NCBI RefSeq assembly: GCF_016412875.1
Contig: NZ_JAEKPD010000009.1
Location: 124,001 to 188,000 of the forward strand
Direction: 5' to 3'
DNA: 64,000 bases
From: Palleronia pontilimi
Lineage (GTDB): Bacteria; Pseudomonadota; Alphaproteobacteria; Rhodobacterales; Rhodobacteraceae
The notes beneath the pieces were generated by a model, which worked only from the letters and a program-made list of their open reading frames with translations, was not told the origin of the DNA and ran no database searches. This document shows positions 18,009-26,928 of the stretch, piece by piece; positions within the stretch are counted from its first letter, which is position 1, and each line of letters starts with the position of its first letter. The translations under genes were made by a program, and so were the position numbers.

Positions 18009-18734
18009 TCAGTCCACCCGGCGCAGGTGCAGCTGGTTGCCGATCTTCTTTGTCTCGAAGCGCTTGAGGTCCTGCACCAGGTCGCTCAGCTTGCGCTTGC
18101 CATAGGTCCGCGTGTCGAAATCCGGTGTCTCGGCGGTGATGTACTGGCCCAGCTGGCCCAGCGCGTACCACTCGTCGTCCTGCTGGATCTTGTCCATGGC
18201 GCGCAGGATCAGCGGCACCGCCTCGACCGGGGCGACCTTGCCCGCGGGCGCGCGGCCGCTGTCCACGGATTTGGGCTGCACCGGCTCGTCGACGATGTTC
18301 TCGATCAGGATGAAGCGGTTGCACACGTTGCGCAGCGCCTCGGGGGCCTTCTTCTCGCCGATGCCGATGACGTCCAGCCCCTGCTCGCGGATGCGGTTGG
18401 CCAGCGCGGTGAAATCGCTGTCCGAGCTCACCAGCACGAAGCCGTCGAAACGGCCGGTATGCAGCACGTCCATGGCGTCGATGACCAGCCCGATATCGGA
18501 CGCGTTCTTGCCCACGGTGTTGGCGGTCTCCTGGTGCGCCACCAGGCCCAGGTCGCGCACGGTCTTCGACCAGTTCGACAGCCGCCCCGACGACCAGTCG
18601 CCATAGACCCGGCGCAGCGCGGGCTCTCCGAACGACGTGATCTCGCGCAGGATCGGCTCGGCGAACTTTGCGGGAATGTTGTCGGCGTCGATCAGGACGG
18701 CGTAAAGCGGGCGGTCGCGGTCAGAGGTGGGCAT
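18009..18734 (-). CDS. NYN-domain protein with C-terminal OST-HTH/LOTUS domain
   Basis: A 241-residue protein. The N-terminal NYN (PIN-like ribonuclease) domain has acidic metal-ligand residues in LIDADN (Asp16, Asp18), DIGLVIDAMD and SSDSDF. A linker (VQPKSVDSGRAPAGK) leads to a winged-helix OST-HTH/LOTUS-like domain of about 70 residues ending LHLRRVD. LabA-like family members are thought to process RNA. ATG 18734 follows GAGAGG and is preferred over a TTG four codons upstream. Confidence 0.85.
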   Translation of the reverse strand: MPTSDRDRPLYAVLIDADNIPAKFAEPILREITSFGEPALRRVYGDWSSGRLSNWSKTVRDLGLVAHQETANTVGKNASDIGLVIDAMDVLHTGRFDGFVLVSSDSDFTALANRIREQGLDVIGIGEKKAPEALRNVCNRFILIENIVDEPVQPKSVDSGRAPAGKVAPVEAVPLILRAMDKIQQDDEWYALGQLGQYITAETPDFDTRTYGKRKLSDLVQDLKRFETKKIGNQLHLRRVD

Positions 18735-18742
18735 GGGGCCTC

Positions 18743-19216
18743 TCAAAGGAAACGGTGCAGGATCAGCGCGTCGGTCATCCCGTGCGCGGGGTGGCGGAAC
18801 GCCTGCGGCACGCGGCCCACGATGTCAAACCCGTAATCCGCCCAGATCTTCAGCGCCCGCGTGTTCGACGCCACCACGAAGTTGAACTGCATCGCCGCGA
18901 AACCGCGCTCCCGAGCCCGATCCAGCGCATGTTCCAGCATCGCCCGCGCCACGCCCTTGCCGCCCCCGCCCGGCGCGGTCACGAAGGCCGCGTTGCACAC
19001 GTGGTCGCCGCCGCCCGCCTGGTTGGCGCGCAAATAGCACGTGCCCAAACCATCGCCCGCCATCCACACCTCGTGCGCCGCATCGCACCAATAGGCCAGC
19101 GCCGCCGCGCGCCCCATGTCGCGCGGCAGGCAATAGGTCTCGCCCGCCCGCAGCATCGGCTCCAGGATCGCCCAGAGCGCATCCGCATGATCCTCCGCGT
19201 ATCGCTCCAGCTTCAT
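18743..19216 (-). CDS. GNAT-family N-acetyltransferase
   Basis: A 157-residue acetyl-CoA-dependent transferase. It has the GNAT core with acetyl-CoA loop TAPGGGGKGVARAML, the strand/helix NFVVASNTRALKIWADYGFDIVGRVPQAF and C-terminal DALILHRFL. The substrate is unknown. It ends 8 bp before the NYN-gene start, so the two are probably cotranscribed. Confidence 0.88.
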   Translation of the reverse strand: MKLERYAEDHADALWAILEPMLRAGETYCLPRDMGRAAALAYWCDAAHEVWMAGDGLGTCYLRANQAGGGDHVCNAAFVTAPGGGGKGVARAMLEHALDRARERGFAAMQFNFVVASNTRALKIWADYGFDIVGRVPQAFRHPAHGMTDALILHRFL

Positions 19217-19219
19217 CTT

Positions 19220-19266
19220 TTCCCAAGTATCCCGGGGGAGTCCGAAGGACGGGGGCAGAGCCCCCC
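19220..19266. repeat. Intergenic repeat with AAGTATCCCGGGGG core and G-rich hairpin
   Basis: Between adhC and the GNAT gene. It reads CCCAAGTATCCCGGGGGAG followed by a GGGGGC-AGA-GCCCCC hairpin. It matches the layout of copies at 24540-24603, 31295-31343, 50917-50944 and 55409-55436 (core CTTTGTTCTTCCAAATATCCCGG). Dispersed intergenic element, function unknown. Confidence 0.65.
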
Positions 19267-19273
19267 GCCGCCC

Positions 19274-20386
19274 TCAGAACTCGACGACGGCCCGGATCGA
19301 TTTGCCCGCATGCATCAGCTCGAACCCCTCGTTGATGTCGTCGAGGCTCAGCTTGTGGGTGATCATCGGGTCGATGTCGATCTTGCCCTGCATGTACCAA
19401 TCCACGATCTTCGGCACGTCCGTGCGGCCCCGCGCCCCGCCGAAGGCCGATCCGCGCCAGCTGCGCCCCGTAACCAGCTGGAACGGCCGGGTGGAAATCT
19501 CCTGCCCCGCGCCCGCCACGCCGATGATGATGCTCTCGCCCCAGCCCTTGTGCGCGCATTCCAGCGCCTGGCGCATGACGTTGACGTTGCCGATGCACTC
19601 GAAGCTGTAATCGGCACCGCCCCCGGTCAGCTCGACCAGGTGCGCCACCAGGTCGCCCTCGACCTTCTTCGGGTTCACGAAATGGGTCATGCCGAACTGC
19701 TCGGCGAAGCTCTTCTTGTCCTCGTTCAGATCGACGCCCACGATCATGTCGGCGCCCACCAGCCGCAGCCCCTGGATCACGTTCAGACCGATGCCGCCCA
19801 GCCCGAACACCACGCAATTGCTGCCCGGCTCGACCTTGGCGGTGTTGATGACGGCGCCCACGCCCGTGGTCACGCCGCAGCCGATATAGCAGATCTTGTC
19901 GAAGGGCGCGTCGCGGCGCACCTTCGCCAGGCTGATCTCGGGCAGCACGGTGTGGTTGGCGAAGGTCGAGCAGCCCATGTAGTGGTGGATCATCGTCCCG
20001 TCGGGCATCGAAAAGCGCGAGGTGCCGTCGGGCATCACGCCCTTGCCTTGCGTCGCGCGCACCTTCTGGCACAGGTTCGTCTTGGGGTTCAGGCAGTATT
20101 CGCATTCCCGGCACTCTGCGGTGTATAGCGGGATCACGTGGTCGCCCACTTCCAGCGACGTCACGCCCTCGCCCACCTCGACCACGACGCCCGCGCCCTC
20201 GTGGCCCAGGATCGCGGGGAACAGGCCTTCAGGGTCATCGCCCGAGCGGGTGAATTCGTCGGTGTGGCAGATGCCGGTGGCCTTGATCTCGACCAGCACC
20301 TCGCCCTTGCGGGGGCCTTCCAGGTTGACCTCCATCATTTCCAGCGGTTTTCCGGCCTCGACGGCGACGGCGGCACGAGTCTTCAT
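19274..20386 (-). CDS. adhC: S-(hydroxymethyl)glutathione dehydrogenase / class III alcohol dehydrogenase
   Basis: A 370-residue zinc- and NAD-dependent dehydrogenase that oxidises the formaldehyde-glutathione adduct to S-formylglutathione. The catalytic zinc set starts GICHTDEF (Cys40) with [15 protein letters not shown]. The structural zinc cluster is [15 protein letters not shown]. The cofactor motif is [17 protein letters not shown] 20386 has AAGGAG 7 bp upstream, so 22 further open codons upstream are excluded. It pairs functionally with fghA at 14211-15041. Confidence 0.95.
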   Translation of the reverse strand: MKTRAAVAVEAGKPLEMMEVNLEGPRKGEVLVEIKATGICHTDEFTRSGDDPEGLFPAILGHEGAGVVVEVGEGVTSLEVGDHVIPLYTAECRECEYCLNPKTNLCQKVRATQGKGVMPDGTSRFSMPDGTMIHHYMGCSTFANHTVLPEISLAKVRRDAPFDKICYIGCGVTTGVGAVINTAKVEPGSNCVVFGLGGIGLNVIQGLRLVGADMIVGVDLNEDKKSFAEQFGMTHFVNPKKVEGDLVAHLVELTGGGADYSFECIGNVNVMRQALECAHKGWGESIIIGVAGAGQEISTRPFQLVTGRSWRGSAFGGARGRTDVPKIVDWYMQGKIDIDPMITHKLSLDDINEGFELMHAGKSIRAVVEF

Positions 20387-20489
20387 GGCAAATCTCCTTG
20401 CAAGCGGTGTCGCGCCGATCCTCAGACCCCGGCGCACGAATTGCAATGGCAAGCTGGCGGCGGGCCGGATTTCGCCCTACACCAAGCCG

Positions 20490-21149
20490 ATGACAATACG
20501 CCTTCCCGCCCTGATCGCCCTGCTCGGGGCCCTTGCCGCCCCCGCCACGGCGCAAGAGGCGCGATTCGACATCCGCCTTGCGGGCGCGACCCTCGGCCAG
20601 ATCGCCGTCGGCCGCGCGGGCGACAGCGCGACGCTGACCACCGTCATGGACAACACCCCGCTGGGCGTGGGCGATGGCCGTTTCGATGCGACGTTCACGA
20701 ACGGCGCCTATCGCAGCCTGAGCGTGTCGTCGGATGAAAGCCGCAGGATCGACATCGACTTCGCGGGCGACCGCGTCGCGAATGTCGCCATCGTGCCCCC
20801 ATCGGAAGCGACGGACGCGTCGGTCCCGGCCGCCGTGCCCGCGGGCGTCCTGGATCCCGCGCGCGGCTTCGCGCGGGTGGCGCTGGCCCCGGATTGCGTG
20901 GGCGCGTTCCGGATCTACGACGGGCGGCGGGTCGTGACGGTGTCGCTGGGCGCGCGCAGGCTCGGCGCAGAGAGCATCGATTGCATCTACGATTACCGCG
21001 TGACCGGCGGGCCCGGACACCTGTCGCCCTTCCGCTTTCGCAAGGTGTCGATGGTGGCCCGCTACGCGGTGACGAACGGCACGCAAGGGCCGCTTCAGGA
21101 CATTGCGCTCGGGGCCGGGCCGTTTACGGTGCGCCTGATCCGCCGCTGA
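20490..21149 (+). CDS. DUF3108-like exported protein
   Basis: A 219-residue protein with an N-terminal signal peptide (residues 1-22, cleavage after ATAQ). The mature part is all-beta in character (RFDIRLAGATLGQIAV, TFTNGAYRSLSVSSDE, DCIYDYRVTGGPGHLSPF), as in DUF3108 periplasmic proteins. No catalytic motif is visible. It is divergent from adhC with 103 bp between them, and 19 bp upstream of the small I78 lipoprotein gene, so the pair is likely one envelope operon. The family match is from memory. Confidence 0.65.
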   Translation: MTIRLPALIALLGALAAPATAQEARFDIRLAGATLGQIAVGRAGDSATLTTVMDNTPLGVGDGRFDATFTNGAYRSLSVSSDESRRIDIDFAGDRVANVAIVPPSEATDASVPAAVPAGVLDPARGFARVALAPDCVGAFRIYDGRRVVTVSLGARRLGAESIDCIYDYRVTGGPGHLSPFRFRKVSMVARYAVTNGTQGPLQDIALGAGPFTVRLIRR

Positions 21150-21168
21150 CCCCCGAAAAGGACCCCCC

Positions 21169-21450
21169 ATGCGCACAGCCCTGATCCTGCCGTTCCTTGC
21201 CCTGGCCGCCTGCCAGACCAGCCCCGCCGACGCCCCGTCGGCAAGCCCGGTCGTGGCCCCCGCCGCTTGTGGCGCGGACCGCTACCAATCCTTCGTGGGC
21301 GGCCCGGTCGCGGCGGCGCAACAGGCGGCGGGCCAGTCGATCACGCGGGTCTATGCCCAGGGAGATCCCGTCACGATGGACCTGATCCCCGAGCGGATCA
21401 ATTTCGTCACCGATGGCAACGGCACGGTCGTGCAGATCGCCTGCGGCTGA
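21169..21450 (+). CDS. Small lipoprotein with peptidase-inhibitor I78 fold
   Basis: A 93-residue lipoprotein. The lipobox is LALAAC (Cys15). The mature part has the I78 inhibitor pattern CGADRYQSFVGGPV, then RVYAQGDPVTMDLIPERIN, with a C-terminal VVQIACG giving a likely disulfide with the first Cys. It may inhibit serine proteases in the periplasm. RBS AAAAGGA lies about 12 bp before ATG. Confidence 0.8.
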   Translation: MRTALILPFLALAACQTSPADAPSASPVVAPAACGADRYQSFVGGPVAAAQQAAGQSITRVYAQGDPVTMDLIPERINFVTDGNGTVVQIACG

Positions 21451-21572
21451 ACCGCATCGCGCGGGCCGGTGGCAGACGCCTTCCTTCCGTCCTCAGGCGT
21501 CCCACCACCCGACCCGCGAGCGCGCGGGCCGGGCAGCGGCGGGCCAGAGCATCACGACGTCCGCGCCGCGGC

Positions 21573-22205
21573 TCAGCCCATGGCGGGCTCGGTCTTTGCG
21601 AAATCGGGATCCGCGCTCAGCCGCTCCCACCAGGCGCGCAGGCCGCCGATATCCAGCAGTTCGTCCTTGTGCGGCGTCATGTTGGTGTAGAACAGGATCG
21701 GCCCCAGGTAGTAATCGGCCAGCGACACCGACCCGCCCGCCAGCCAGTCGTCGCCCGCCCGGATCTCGTCGATCAGGGTCAGCACCTTCTTGGCCTCGTC
21801 CAGCGTCTTGTGATGCTGCTCTTCGCTGGGATTGCCGATGAATTCGGGCATGATGTGATAGAACGCCGTGCCCACCAGCGCGTCGTAGCCGTAGGAACCG
21901 ACGATCGACATGACCTCGTTCATGCGCGCCCGGTCCCAGGCGGATTCGGGGATCGCCGACGGTCCGCCCCGGCTTTGCTCGACATAGAAGACGATCGCGG
22001 TCGTCTCGAGGATGCGGTGGCCGTCGATATCCAGCACCGGCACCTTGCCGAACGGGTGGCGCTTCAGGTGCTCGTCCTGGTGCGTCTCGCCTTCGAGCAC
22101 GTTGACCTGGACCTGGTCGTAATCCACGCCCTTGCGGTTCAGGATGGTCTTGGCGGTGCGGACATAGGTCGATCCGTCGAAGCCATAAAGTGTCGTGTCG
22201 GCCAT
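21573..22205 (-). CDS. Glutathione S-transferase family protein
   Basis: A 210-residue GST. The N-terminal domain is TLYGFDGSTYVRTAKTILNRKGVDY with Ser/Thr near the GSH thiol, FGKVPVLDIDG as the cis-Pro loop and ETTAIVFYVEQ as the glutamyl-binding pair. The helical C-domain carries GGSVSLADYYLGPILFY (N-capping box). ATG 22205 follows AAGGAG. It is divergent from imuB. Substrate unknown. Confidence 0.9.
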   Translation of the reverse strand: MADTTLYGFDGSTYVRTAKTILNRKGVDYDQVQVNVLEGETHQDEHLKRHPFGKVPVLDIDGHRILETTAIVFYVEQSRGGPSAIPESAWDRARMNEVMSIVGSYGYDALVGTAFYHIMPEFIGNPSEEQHHKTLDEAKKVLTLIDEIRAGDDWLAGGSVSLADYYLGPILFYTNMTPHKDELLDIGGLRAWWERLSADPDFAKTEPAMG

Positions 22206-22294
22206 GGGGCTCTCCTTCATTTGCGTTGCGCAACAGGTAGGCCACGGGGCCGATCTGGCGACTCGACTCGGGGGGGCGCGTGCCATATTAAAAA

Positions 22295-22309
22295 GAACGT
22301 AAAGTGAAC
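22295..22309 (+). promoter_or_regulatory. LexA (SOS) box GAAC-N7-GAAC
   Basis: GAAC at 22295-22298, spacer GTAAAGT, GAAC at 22306-22309. This is exactly the alphaproteobacterial LexA operator. It lies 19 bp before the imuB ATG in an AT-rich stretch of otherwise GC-rich DNA, so imuB is very likely under SOS control. The site also lies 90 bp from the divergent GST start. Confidence 0.85.
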
Positions 22310-22328
22310 ATCTGCTGTCACAGGTGCC

Positions 22329-23981
22329 ATGCCCCATCGTCGAATCCTGTCGCTCTGGTTTCCGCGCCTGGGCGCCGAACGCCTGCTGCGGCTGGAACGC
22401 CCGGTCGAGGACGCGCCCTTCGCCGTCGTGGCCGACCGGGGCCAGATGCAGGTGCTGTCGTCGCTGAACCGCGCGGCGTCGGCCGCCGGGCTGCGCCGCG
22501 ACCAGCCGCTGGCCGACGCACAGGCCATGTGCCCCGGTCTGATCACGCGCTGGCAGAACGCCCGCGCGGAAGAGGCGTTCTTGCTGGTGCTGCGCCGCTG
22601 GGCGGGGAAATTCTCGCCCTGGGTGTCCACGCAGCCGCCCGCGTCGCTGATCGTGGACCTCACGGGCTGCGCGCATCTGTTCGGCGGCGAGGCGGAGCTG
22701 CTGGACCAGGTGCGCCAGGATTGCGACGACCTGCAGTTGACGGTGCTGTCCGGCATCGCCGACACGGTGGGCGCGGCCTGGGCGCTGGCGCGCTACGCGG
22801 GCCGCGCGGCGACATCGGACCGGACCGGCGACGCCATCGACCAGGAAGCCTATGCCACCCGATCGCGCGCCGCGAAACGGCGCAACTGGGAACGCGGCGG
22901 CCCCGCGCCCGCGCAATTCCAGACGCCGCCCGACGCCGCGCGCATCGCGGCGCCCGGCAAGACCTACCAGGCCATCGCGCCGCTGCCCGTGGCCGCGTTG
23001 CGCCTGCCCGCGGACCAGGTCGCCGAACTGGGGCGGCTGGGCCTGCGCCGCATCAAGGACCTGGCCGACCAGCCCCGCGCGGGGCTGGCGCGGCGCTTCG
23101 GGCGCCCGCTGGTGCAGCGGCTGGACCAGGCCATCGGGGCCGAGCCCGAGCCGGTGTCGCCCGCCGCCCCCGAGATCAGCTTCGCCATGCGCCTGACCCT
23201 GCCCGAGCCGATCGGGCTGGAATCGGACGTGCTGGCCGCCATCGACCGGCTGCTGATCCCGCTGTCGGACAAGTTGCGCAGCAATGGACGCGGCGCGCGC
23301 CGGGTGCGGCTGGAATGCCACCGCACCGACGGGACCATGGGCTTTGCCGAGGTCGGGCTGGCGCGGCCGTCATCCGATCCGGACCGCATCCGGCCCCTGG
23401 TGGCGATGAAGGTGGGCGACATCGACGCAGGCTTCGGCATCGACATGGTGCGGCTGGTGGCCAACCAGACCGAACCGGTGAGCCAGGGCCATCGCGGCCA
23501 CATGGCCGCCGCCGACGCCGCCCGCGCGCGGCAGGCGGACCCGGCACCGCTGGATGACCTGGTGGGACGGCTGGGCGCGCGCGTGGGGCTCGAGGCGCTG
23601 ACCCGCCACCACCCCGCCGACACCCATATCCCCGAGAAATCCGCCCGCGTCATGGCCGCCGCCTGGTCCGAGCCCGCCACCCACTGGCCCGCAGCGCCCA
23701 CGCCGCGCCCGGTGTTCCTGTGGCCGTCCGAGCCGGTGAACGCGCCCGCCACGCCCGTCCTGGCCGCGTCGTTCCGGTGGCGCGGGCGCGACCTGCGGGT
23801 GGCCACGCGCGAAGGGCCGGAACGGATCGCACCGGAATGGTGGTTCGACGATCCCGAATGGCGCTCGGGCCTGCGGGACTACTGGCGCGTCGGCTGCGCG
23901 TCGGGCGATTGTCTGTGGATGTATTACGCCCACGGCGCCGATATCTCGCCCGGCTGGTATTGCCAGGGCAGTTTCGGCTGA
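22329..23981 (+). CDS. imuB: Y-family polymerase-like protein ImuB
   Basis: A 550-residue Y-family DNA-polymerase homologue that scaffolds the ImuA-ImuB-DnaE2 mutasome for damage-induced mutagenesis. The N-terminus RILSLWFPRLGAERLLR is the ImuB signature. Palm and finger elements (VVADRGQMQVLSSLNRAA, LIVDLTGCAHLFGG) are present with the degenerate active site usual for ImuB. The HhH region LGRLGLRRIKDLADQPRAGLARRFG and the C-terminal EWWFDDPEWRSGLRDYWRV also fit. Unusually it stands alone: no imuA precedes it (the neighbour is a divergent GST gene) and no dnaE2 follows. It has its own LexA box at 22295. Confidence 0.92.
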   Translation: MPHRRILSLWFPRLGAERLLRLERPVEDAPFAVVADRGQMQVLSSLNRAASAAGLRRDQPLADAQAMCPGLITRWQNARAEEAFLLVLRRWAGKFSPWVSTQPPASLIVDLTGCAHLFGGEAELLDQVRQDCDDLQLTVLSGIADTVGAAWALARYAGRAATSDRTGDAIDQEAYATRSRAAKRRNWERGGPAPAQFQTPPDAARIAAPGKTYQAIAPLPVAALRLPADQVAELGRLGLRRIKDLADQPRAGLARRFGRPLVQRLDQAIGAEPEPVSPAAPEISFAMRLTLPEPIGLESDVLAAIDRLLIPLSDKLRSNGRGARRVRLECHRTDGTMGFAEVGLARPSSDPDRIRPLVAMKVGDIDAGFGIDMVRLVANQTEPVSQGHRGHMAAADAARARQADPAPLDDLVGRLGARVGLEALTRHHPADTHIPEKSARVMAAAWSEPATHWPAAPTPRPVFLWPSEPVNAPATPVLAASFRWRGRDLRVATREGPERIAPEWWFDDPEWRSGLRDYWRVGCASGDCLWMYYAHGADISPGWYCQGSFG

Positions 23982-24077
23982 TGCTGGGCTGGGGTTGATC
24001 CCCGATGCCGCGCGCTGGTGGGGGCAATGTTGGCGCGACATCGGGGTCTAGCGGTTTCTCGCTATGAAGACCTTATG

Positions 24078-24108
24078 GCGGTGCCGCGTGGCTGTCGTGC
24101 GGCACCGC
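24078..24108 (+). terminator. Strong hairpin after imuB
   Basis: Perfect 10-bp stem GCGGTGCCGC (24078-24087) and GCGGCACCGC (24099-24108) with an 11-nt loop, followed by ATAAACTTTTC. It is placed between imuB and the DUF2794 gene. The T-run is weak, so termination efficiency is uncertain. Confidence 0.5.
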
Positions 24109-24184
24109 ATAAACTTTTCAGCGGTCTTTTCGTGGCAGGAACGTGGCGCTTGCCAAACCCCGCCCGCGCGCCCAGTCTAGCGCC

Positions 24185-24529
24185 ATGAACGCACCCACGC
24201 CCTTTCCCGGACGCCCCGATCCGGACGACCGGATCACCTTCGACCGCACGGAACTGGGCCTGATCCTGACGCTTTACGGACGCATGGTCGCGGCGGGCGA
24301 ATGGCGCGATTACGGGATGTCGTTCCTGAAGGAAGTGGCGATCTTCTCGGTCTTTCGGCGCACCGCCGAGCATCCCGTCTATCGCATCGAGAAGCGCCCC
24401 CGCCTGCGCGCGCGGCAGGGCCAATACGCGGTGATCGGGATGGACGGCCAGATCTTGAAGCGCGGGCAGGACCTGCGGGCCGTGCTGCGCGTGCTCGAGC
24501 GCAAACTGATCCGCGCGGTGGGCGACTGA
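24185..24529 (+). CDS. DUF2794 family protein
   Basis: A 114-residue conserved alphaproteobacterial protein of unknown function. It has ITFDRTELGLILTLYGRMVAAGEWRDY, FSVFRRTAEHPVYRIEKRPRLRARQGQY and a C-terminal helix LRAVLRVLERKLIRAV, the DUF2794 pattern. There is no signal peptide or membrane segment. ATG 24185 is preferred; the upstream in-frame extension is Pro/Arg-rich and not family-like. Confidence 0.82.
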   Translation: MNAPTPFPGRPDPDDRITFDRTELGLILTLYGRMVAAGEWRDYGMSFLKEVAIFSVFRRTAEHPVYRIEKRPRLRARQGQYAVIGMDGQILKRGQDLRAVLRVLERKLIRAVGD

Positions 24530-24539
24530 GCGGGCGACG

Positions 24540-24603
24540 GACGGGGGCTCTGCCCCCGCGCAGCAAGCTGCGTCCCCCGGGATATTTCCAAGAACAAAGA
24601 AGG
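24540..24603. repeat. Intergenic repeat with G-rich hairpin and AAATATCCCGG core
   Basis: A GGGGGC-TCT-GCCCCC hairpin (24543-24557), then CCCCCGGGATATTTCCAAGAACAAAGAAGGAT. Read on the minus strand this is the CTTTGTTCTTggAAATATCCCGGGGG repeat found elsewhere in the window. It lies between two convergent genes and may serve as a bidirectional terminator. Confidence 0.65.
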
Positions 24604-24604
24604 A

Positions 24605-25444
24605 TCAGGCGCCCGGAAGGCGGCGGCGCGCGGTGACCGGTCCATCGCCTTGCCCGGCGATGCGCGCGATGGCGTCGGCGATGGGCTCGTAGGCGGTGGC
24701 CATGTGGTGGGCATTGGCGTGGACCAGCACGGCGCCGTCGACCGCCATCGCCACGTGGCCCTTCCAGAAGTAGAGGTCGCCGCGCAGCACCGGGCTGTCG
24801 AGCGCGATCGCGTCGCCCACGACGCCTTCCTGCAGGTCGCTGTCGCCCGGACAGGGATGGCCGCAGGCCAGCAGCGCCGCCTGCACCAGCCCCGAGCAAT
24901 CGATCCCGTCCGCGCTGTTGCCGCCCCAAAGATAGGGCACCCCGAAGAACAGCTGCGCCACGCTGGCGGGATCGGTGAAGGGCTTGTTCGCGGGCCGCAG
25001 ATGCGGGCGCGGGACGTGGCTGCCGTCGTCGAGCTCGAAAAACCGCTCGGACGCGGCGACCACCCGCAGGCGGGCCCCGAAGGACAGCCGCGCGAGGGCG
25101 GGCATCTTGATGTCGGGCATCGGATAGAGATGCGAGGCGGGCACGCCCACGATATGGGTGATCGCGACCGGATCGCCCAGATCGCTTTCGCGCACGTATC
25201 CCACGTAGCCGTCCCGGTCGGCGCGGATGAAGGCCATGCCGCCGCGCCGCTCGTAGATCCGGACCGCTTCGCCGCGGAGCAATTGCCGGTCGCGCGCGGT
25301 GGCGTCGGGGGTCGTCCAGATGTCGGTGAGCGGTGCTGTCACCGCGGCGGGCGTGCCGTCGGTGAAGGTCATCGCCTCGACCATGCCTTTCAGATGCGCC
25401 GCCGCCACGCGCCCGTTGGCCGGTGTCAGACGCCGGTCGCTCAT
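24605..25444 (-). CDS. NlpC/P60 family cysteine peptidase with SH3 domains
   Basis: A 279-residue C40 endopeptidase, probably cutting D-Glu-meso-DAP bonds in peptidoglycan fragments. Two bacterial SH3-like regions come first (about 40-90 and 110-150). The catalytic domain follows, with Cys183 in GIDCSGLVQAAL, His230 in WKGHVAM and His242 in LVHANAHH. There is no signal peptide, so a cytoplasmic recycling role (YkfC-like) is likely. Its ATG overlaps the stop of the leucyl-aminopeptidase-type gene (ATGA), which fits coupled degradation of cell-wall peptides. Confidence 0.9.
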   Translation of the reverse strand: MSDRRLTPANGRVAAAHLKGMVEAMTFTDGTPAAVTAPLTDIWTTPDATARDRQLLRGEAVRIYERRGGMAFIRADRDGYVGYVRESDLGDPVAITHIVGVPASHLYPMPDIKMPALARLSFGARLRVVAASERFFELDDGSHVPRPHLRPANKPFTDPASVAQLFFGVPYLWGGNSADGIDCSGLVQAALLACGHPCPGDSDLQEGVVGDAIALDSPVLRGDLYFWKGHVAMAVDGAVLVHANAHHMATAYEPIADAIARIAGQGDGPVTARRRLPGA

Positions 25445-26841
25445 AGCTTCAGCACCTGTGGCAGCGCCGCGAGCAACGCCCGTGCCCCCTGCCCGACGCC
25501 GCCCTTCGGACGCGCCGGAGCGGCGGTGGGCTGCCAGCCATAGATGTCGAAATGCACGTAGCGCGCCGCGCCTTCGGTGAACCGGCGCAGGAACAGCGCG
25601 GCGGTGATCGCGCCCGCGAAGCCGCCTTTCGGGGCATTGTCGAGATCGGCGATGCCCGGCTCGATCATCGGCTCGTAGGGCTCCCAGAAGGGTAGGCGCC
25701 AGACCGGGTCGCGCACGCGGCGCGCGCCTGAATAAAGCGCGTCGGCCAGCGGATCGTCGTCGCAGAAGAAGGGCGCGAGATCGGGGCCGACGGCGACCCG
25801 CGCCGCCCCGGTCAGGGTGGCCATGGACACCATCAGGTCGGGCGCGTCTTCGGCGCCGAAGGCAAGCGCGTCGGCCAGCACCAGCCGCCCTTCGGCGTCG
25901 GTATTGTTGATTTCGACCGACAGGCCCTTGCGCGAGGGCAGGATATCCCCGGGCCGGAACGCGTCGCTGCCCACCGCGTTCTCGACGGCCGGGATCAGCA
26001 CCCGCAGGCGCAAGGACAAACCGAGCGCCATGATCATGTGGGCCAGGCCCAGGACCGTCGCCGCACCGCCCATGTCCTTCTTCATCAGGCCCATGGACGA
26101 TCCGGGCTTCAGGTTCAGCCCGCCCGTGTCGAAGCAGACGCCCTTGCCGACCAGCGTCAGGGTCGGCCCGGCACCGCCCCAGCGCAGGTCGATCAGTCGC
26201 GGTGCGCGATGCGGTGCGGCGGCGCGTCCGACCGTGTGGATCAGCGGGAAGTTCCGGTCCAGCAGCGCATCCGACCCGATCACGTCGATGGCGGCGCCGT
26301 GCCGGTCGGCCAGGTCGCGGGCCGCCTGCTCCAACTCGGCCGGGCCCATGTCGTTGGCCGGCGTGTTGATCAGGTCGCGGGTCAGCGCCTCGCCGTTGGC
26401 GATCGCCAGGACCCTTGCGCGGTCGCAGCTGCTCGGCGGGACAAGGCGGGTGTTCGGCGCCTGCGCCTCGGCGTAGCGGTCGAAGACATGGCCCGCCAGC
26501 AGCCAGCCCAGCGCGGCCTCGTTCGCGGCATCGGTGTCGAACTCGGTCAGAAGGCGCCAGTTGCCCTGGGGCAGCGCGGCGCGCGCCTGGGCCAGAAGAA
26601 AGCGGTGTCGTCCGTGCTTGTCGGGATCGCCCAGGCCCACCAGCGCACCGGCCAGGGTGCCATCCAGTGCCGGAATCGTCAGGACCCGTCCGGCCTGCGC
26701 CGTGAAGCCCGCATCTTTCACCCAATCGCGGGTCACGCTGTCCTGCTCTTTCATCCACGCGTCCAGCCCCGAAGGGTCGAGCATGTGGATCGGACGCGCC
26801 GAAGCATCGTCGGGCGCGAAGCCGCTGGACAGGTCTTGCAT
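25441..26841 (-). CDS. M17 leucyl aminopeptidase family protein
   Basis: A 466-residue cytosolic metallo-aminopeptidase. The di-zinc catalytic domain has VGKGVCFDTGG (231-241, Lys233), KKDMGGAA, and the family signature NTDAEGR at 313-319. The N-terminal domain is short compared with PepA, as in the PepB/YwaD-like leucyl-aminopeptidase group of alphaproteobacteria. Start at ATG 26841. Coupled to the NlpC/P60 peptidase gene, it probably trims peptides or muropeptides. Confidence 0.9.
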   Translation of the reverse strand: MQDLSSGFAPDDASARPIHMLDPSGLDAWMKEQDSVTRDWVKDAGFTAQAGRVLTIPALDGTLAGALVGLGDPDKHGRHRFLLAQARAALPQGNWRLLTEFDTDAANEAALGWLLAGHVFDRYAEAQAPNTRLVPPSSCDRARVLAIANGEALTRDLINTPANDMGPAELEQAARDLADRHGAAIDVIGSDALLDRNFPLIHTVGRAAAPHRAPRLIDLRWGGAGPTLTLVGKGVCFDTGGLNLKPGSSMGLMKKDMGGAATVLGLAHMIMALGLSLRLRVLIPAVENAVGSDAFRPGDILPSRKGLSVEINNTDAEGRLVLADALAFGAEDAPDLMVSMATLTGAARVAVGPDLAPFFCDDDPLADALYSGARRVRDPVWRLPFWEPYEPMIEPGIADLDNAPKGGFAGAITAALFLRRFTEGAARYVHFDIYGWQPTAAPARPKGGVGQGARALLAALPQVLKL

Positions 26842-26928
26842 GGCGATGGCGGCTCCGCTGGAACAGGGTCGCGGCCAATTTATCCCGCCACGCCGGACGC
26901 GCAAGGCGGGCGTGATCGGAACCGTCGG

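Noticed and set aside
23982-24184. Possible dnaE2 or gene fragment after imuB
   Set aside because: Only a few codons are open in any frame; the region holds a hairpin but no polymerase motif.
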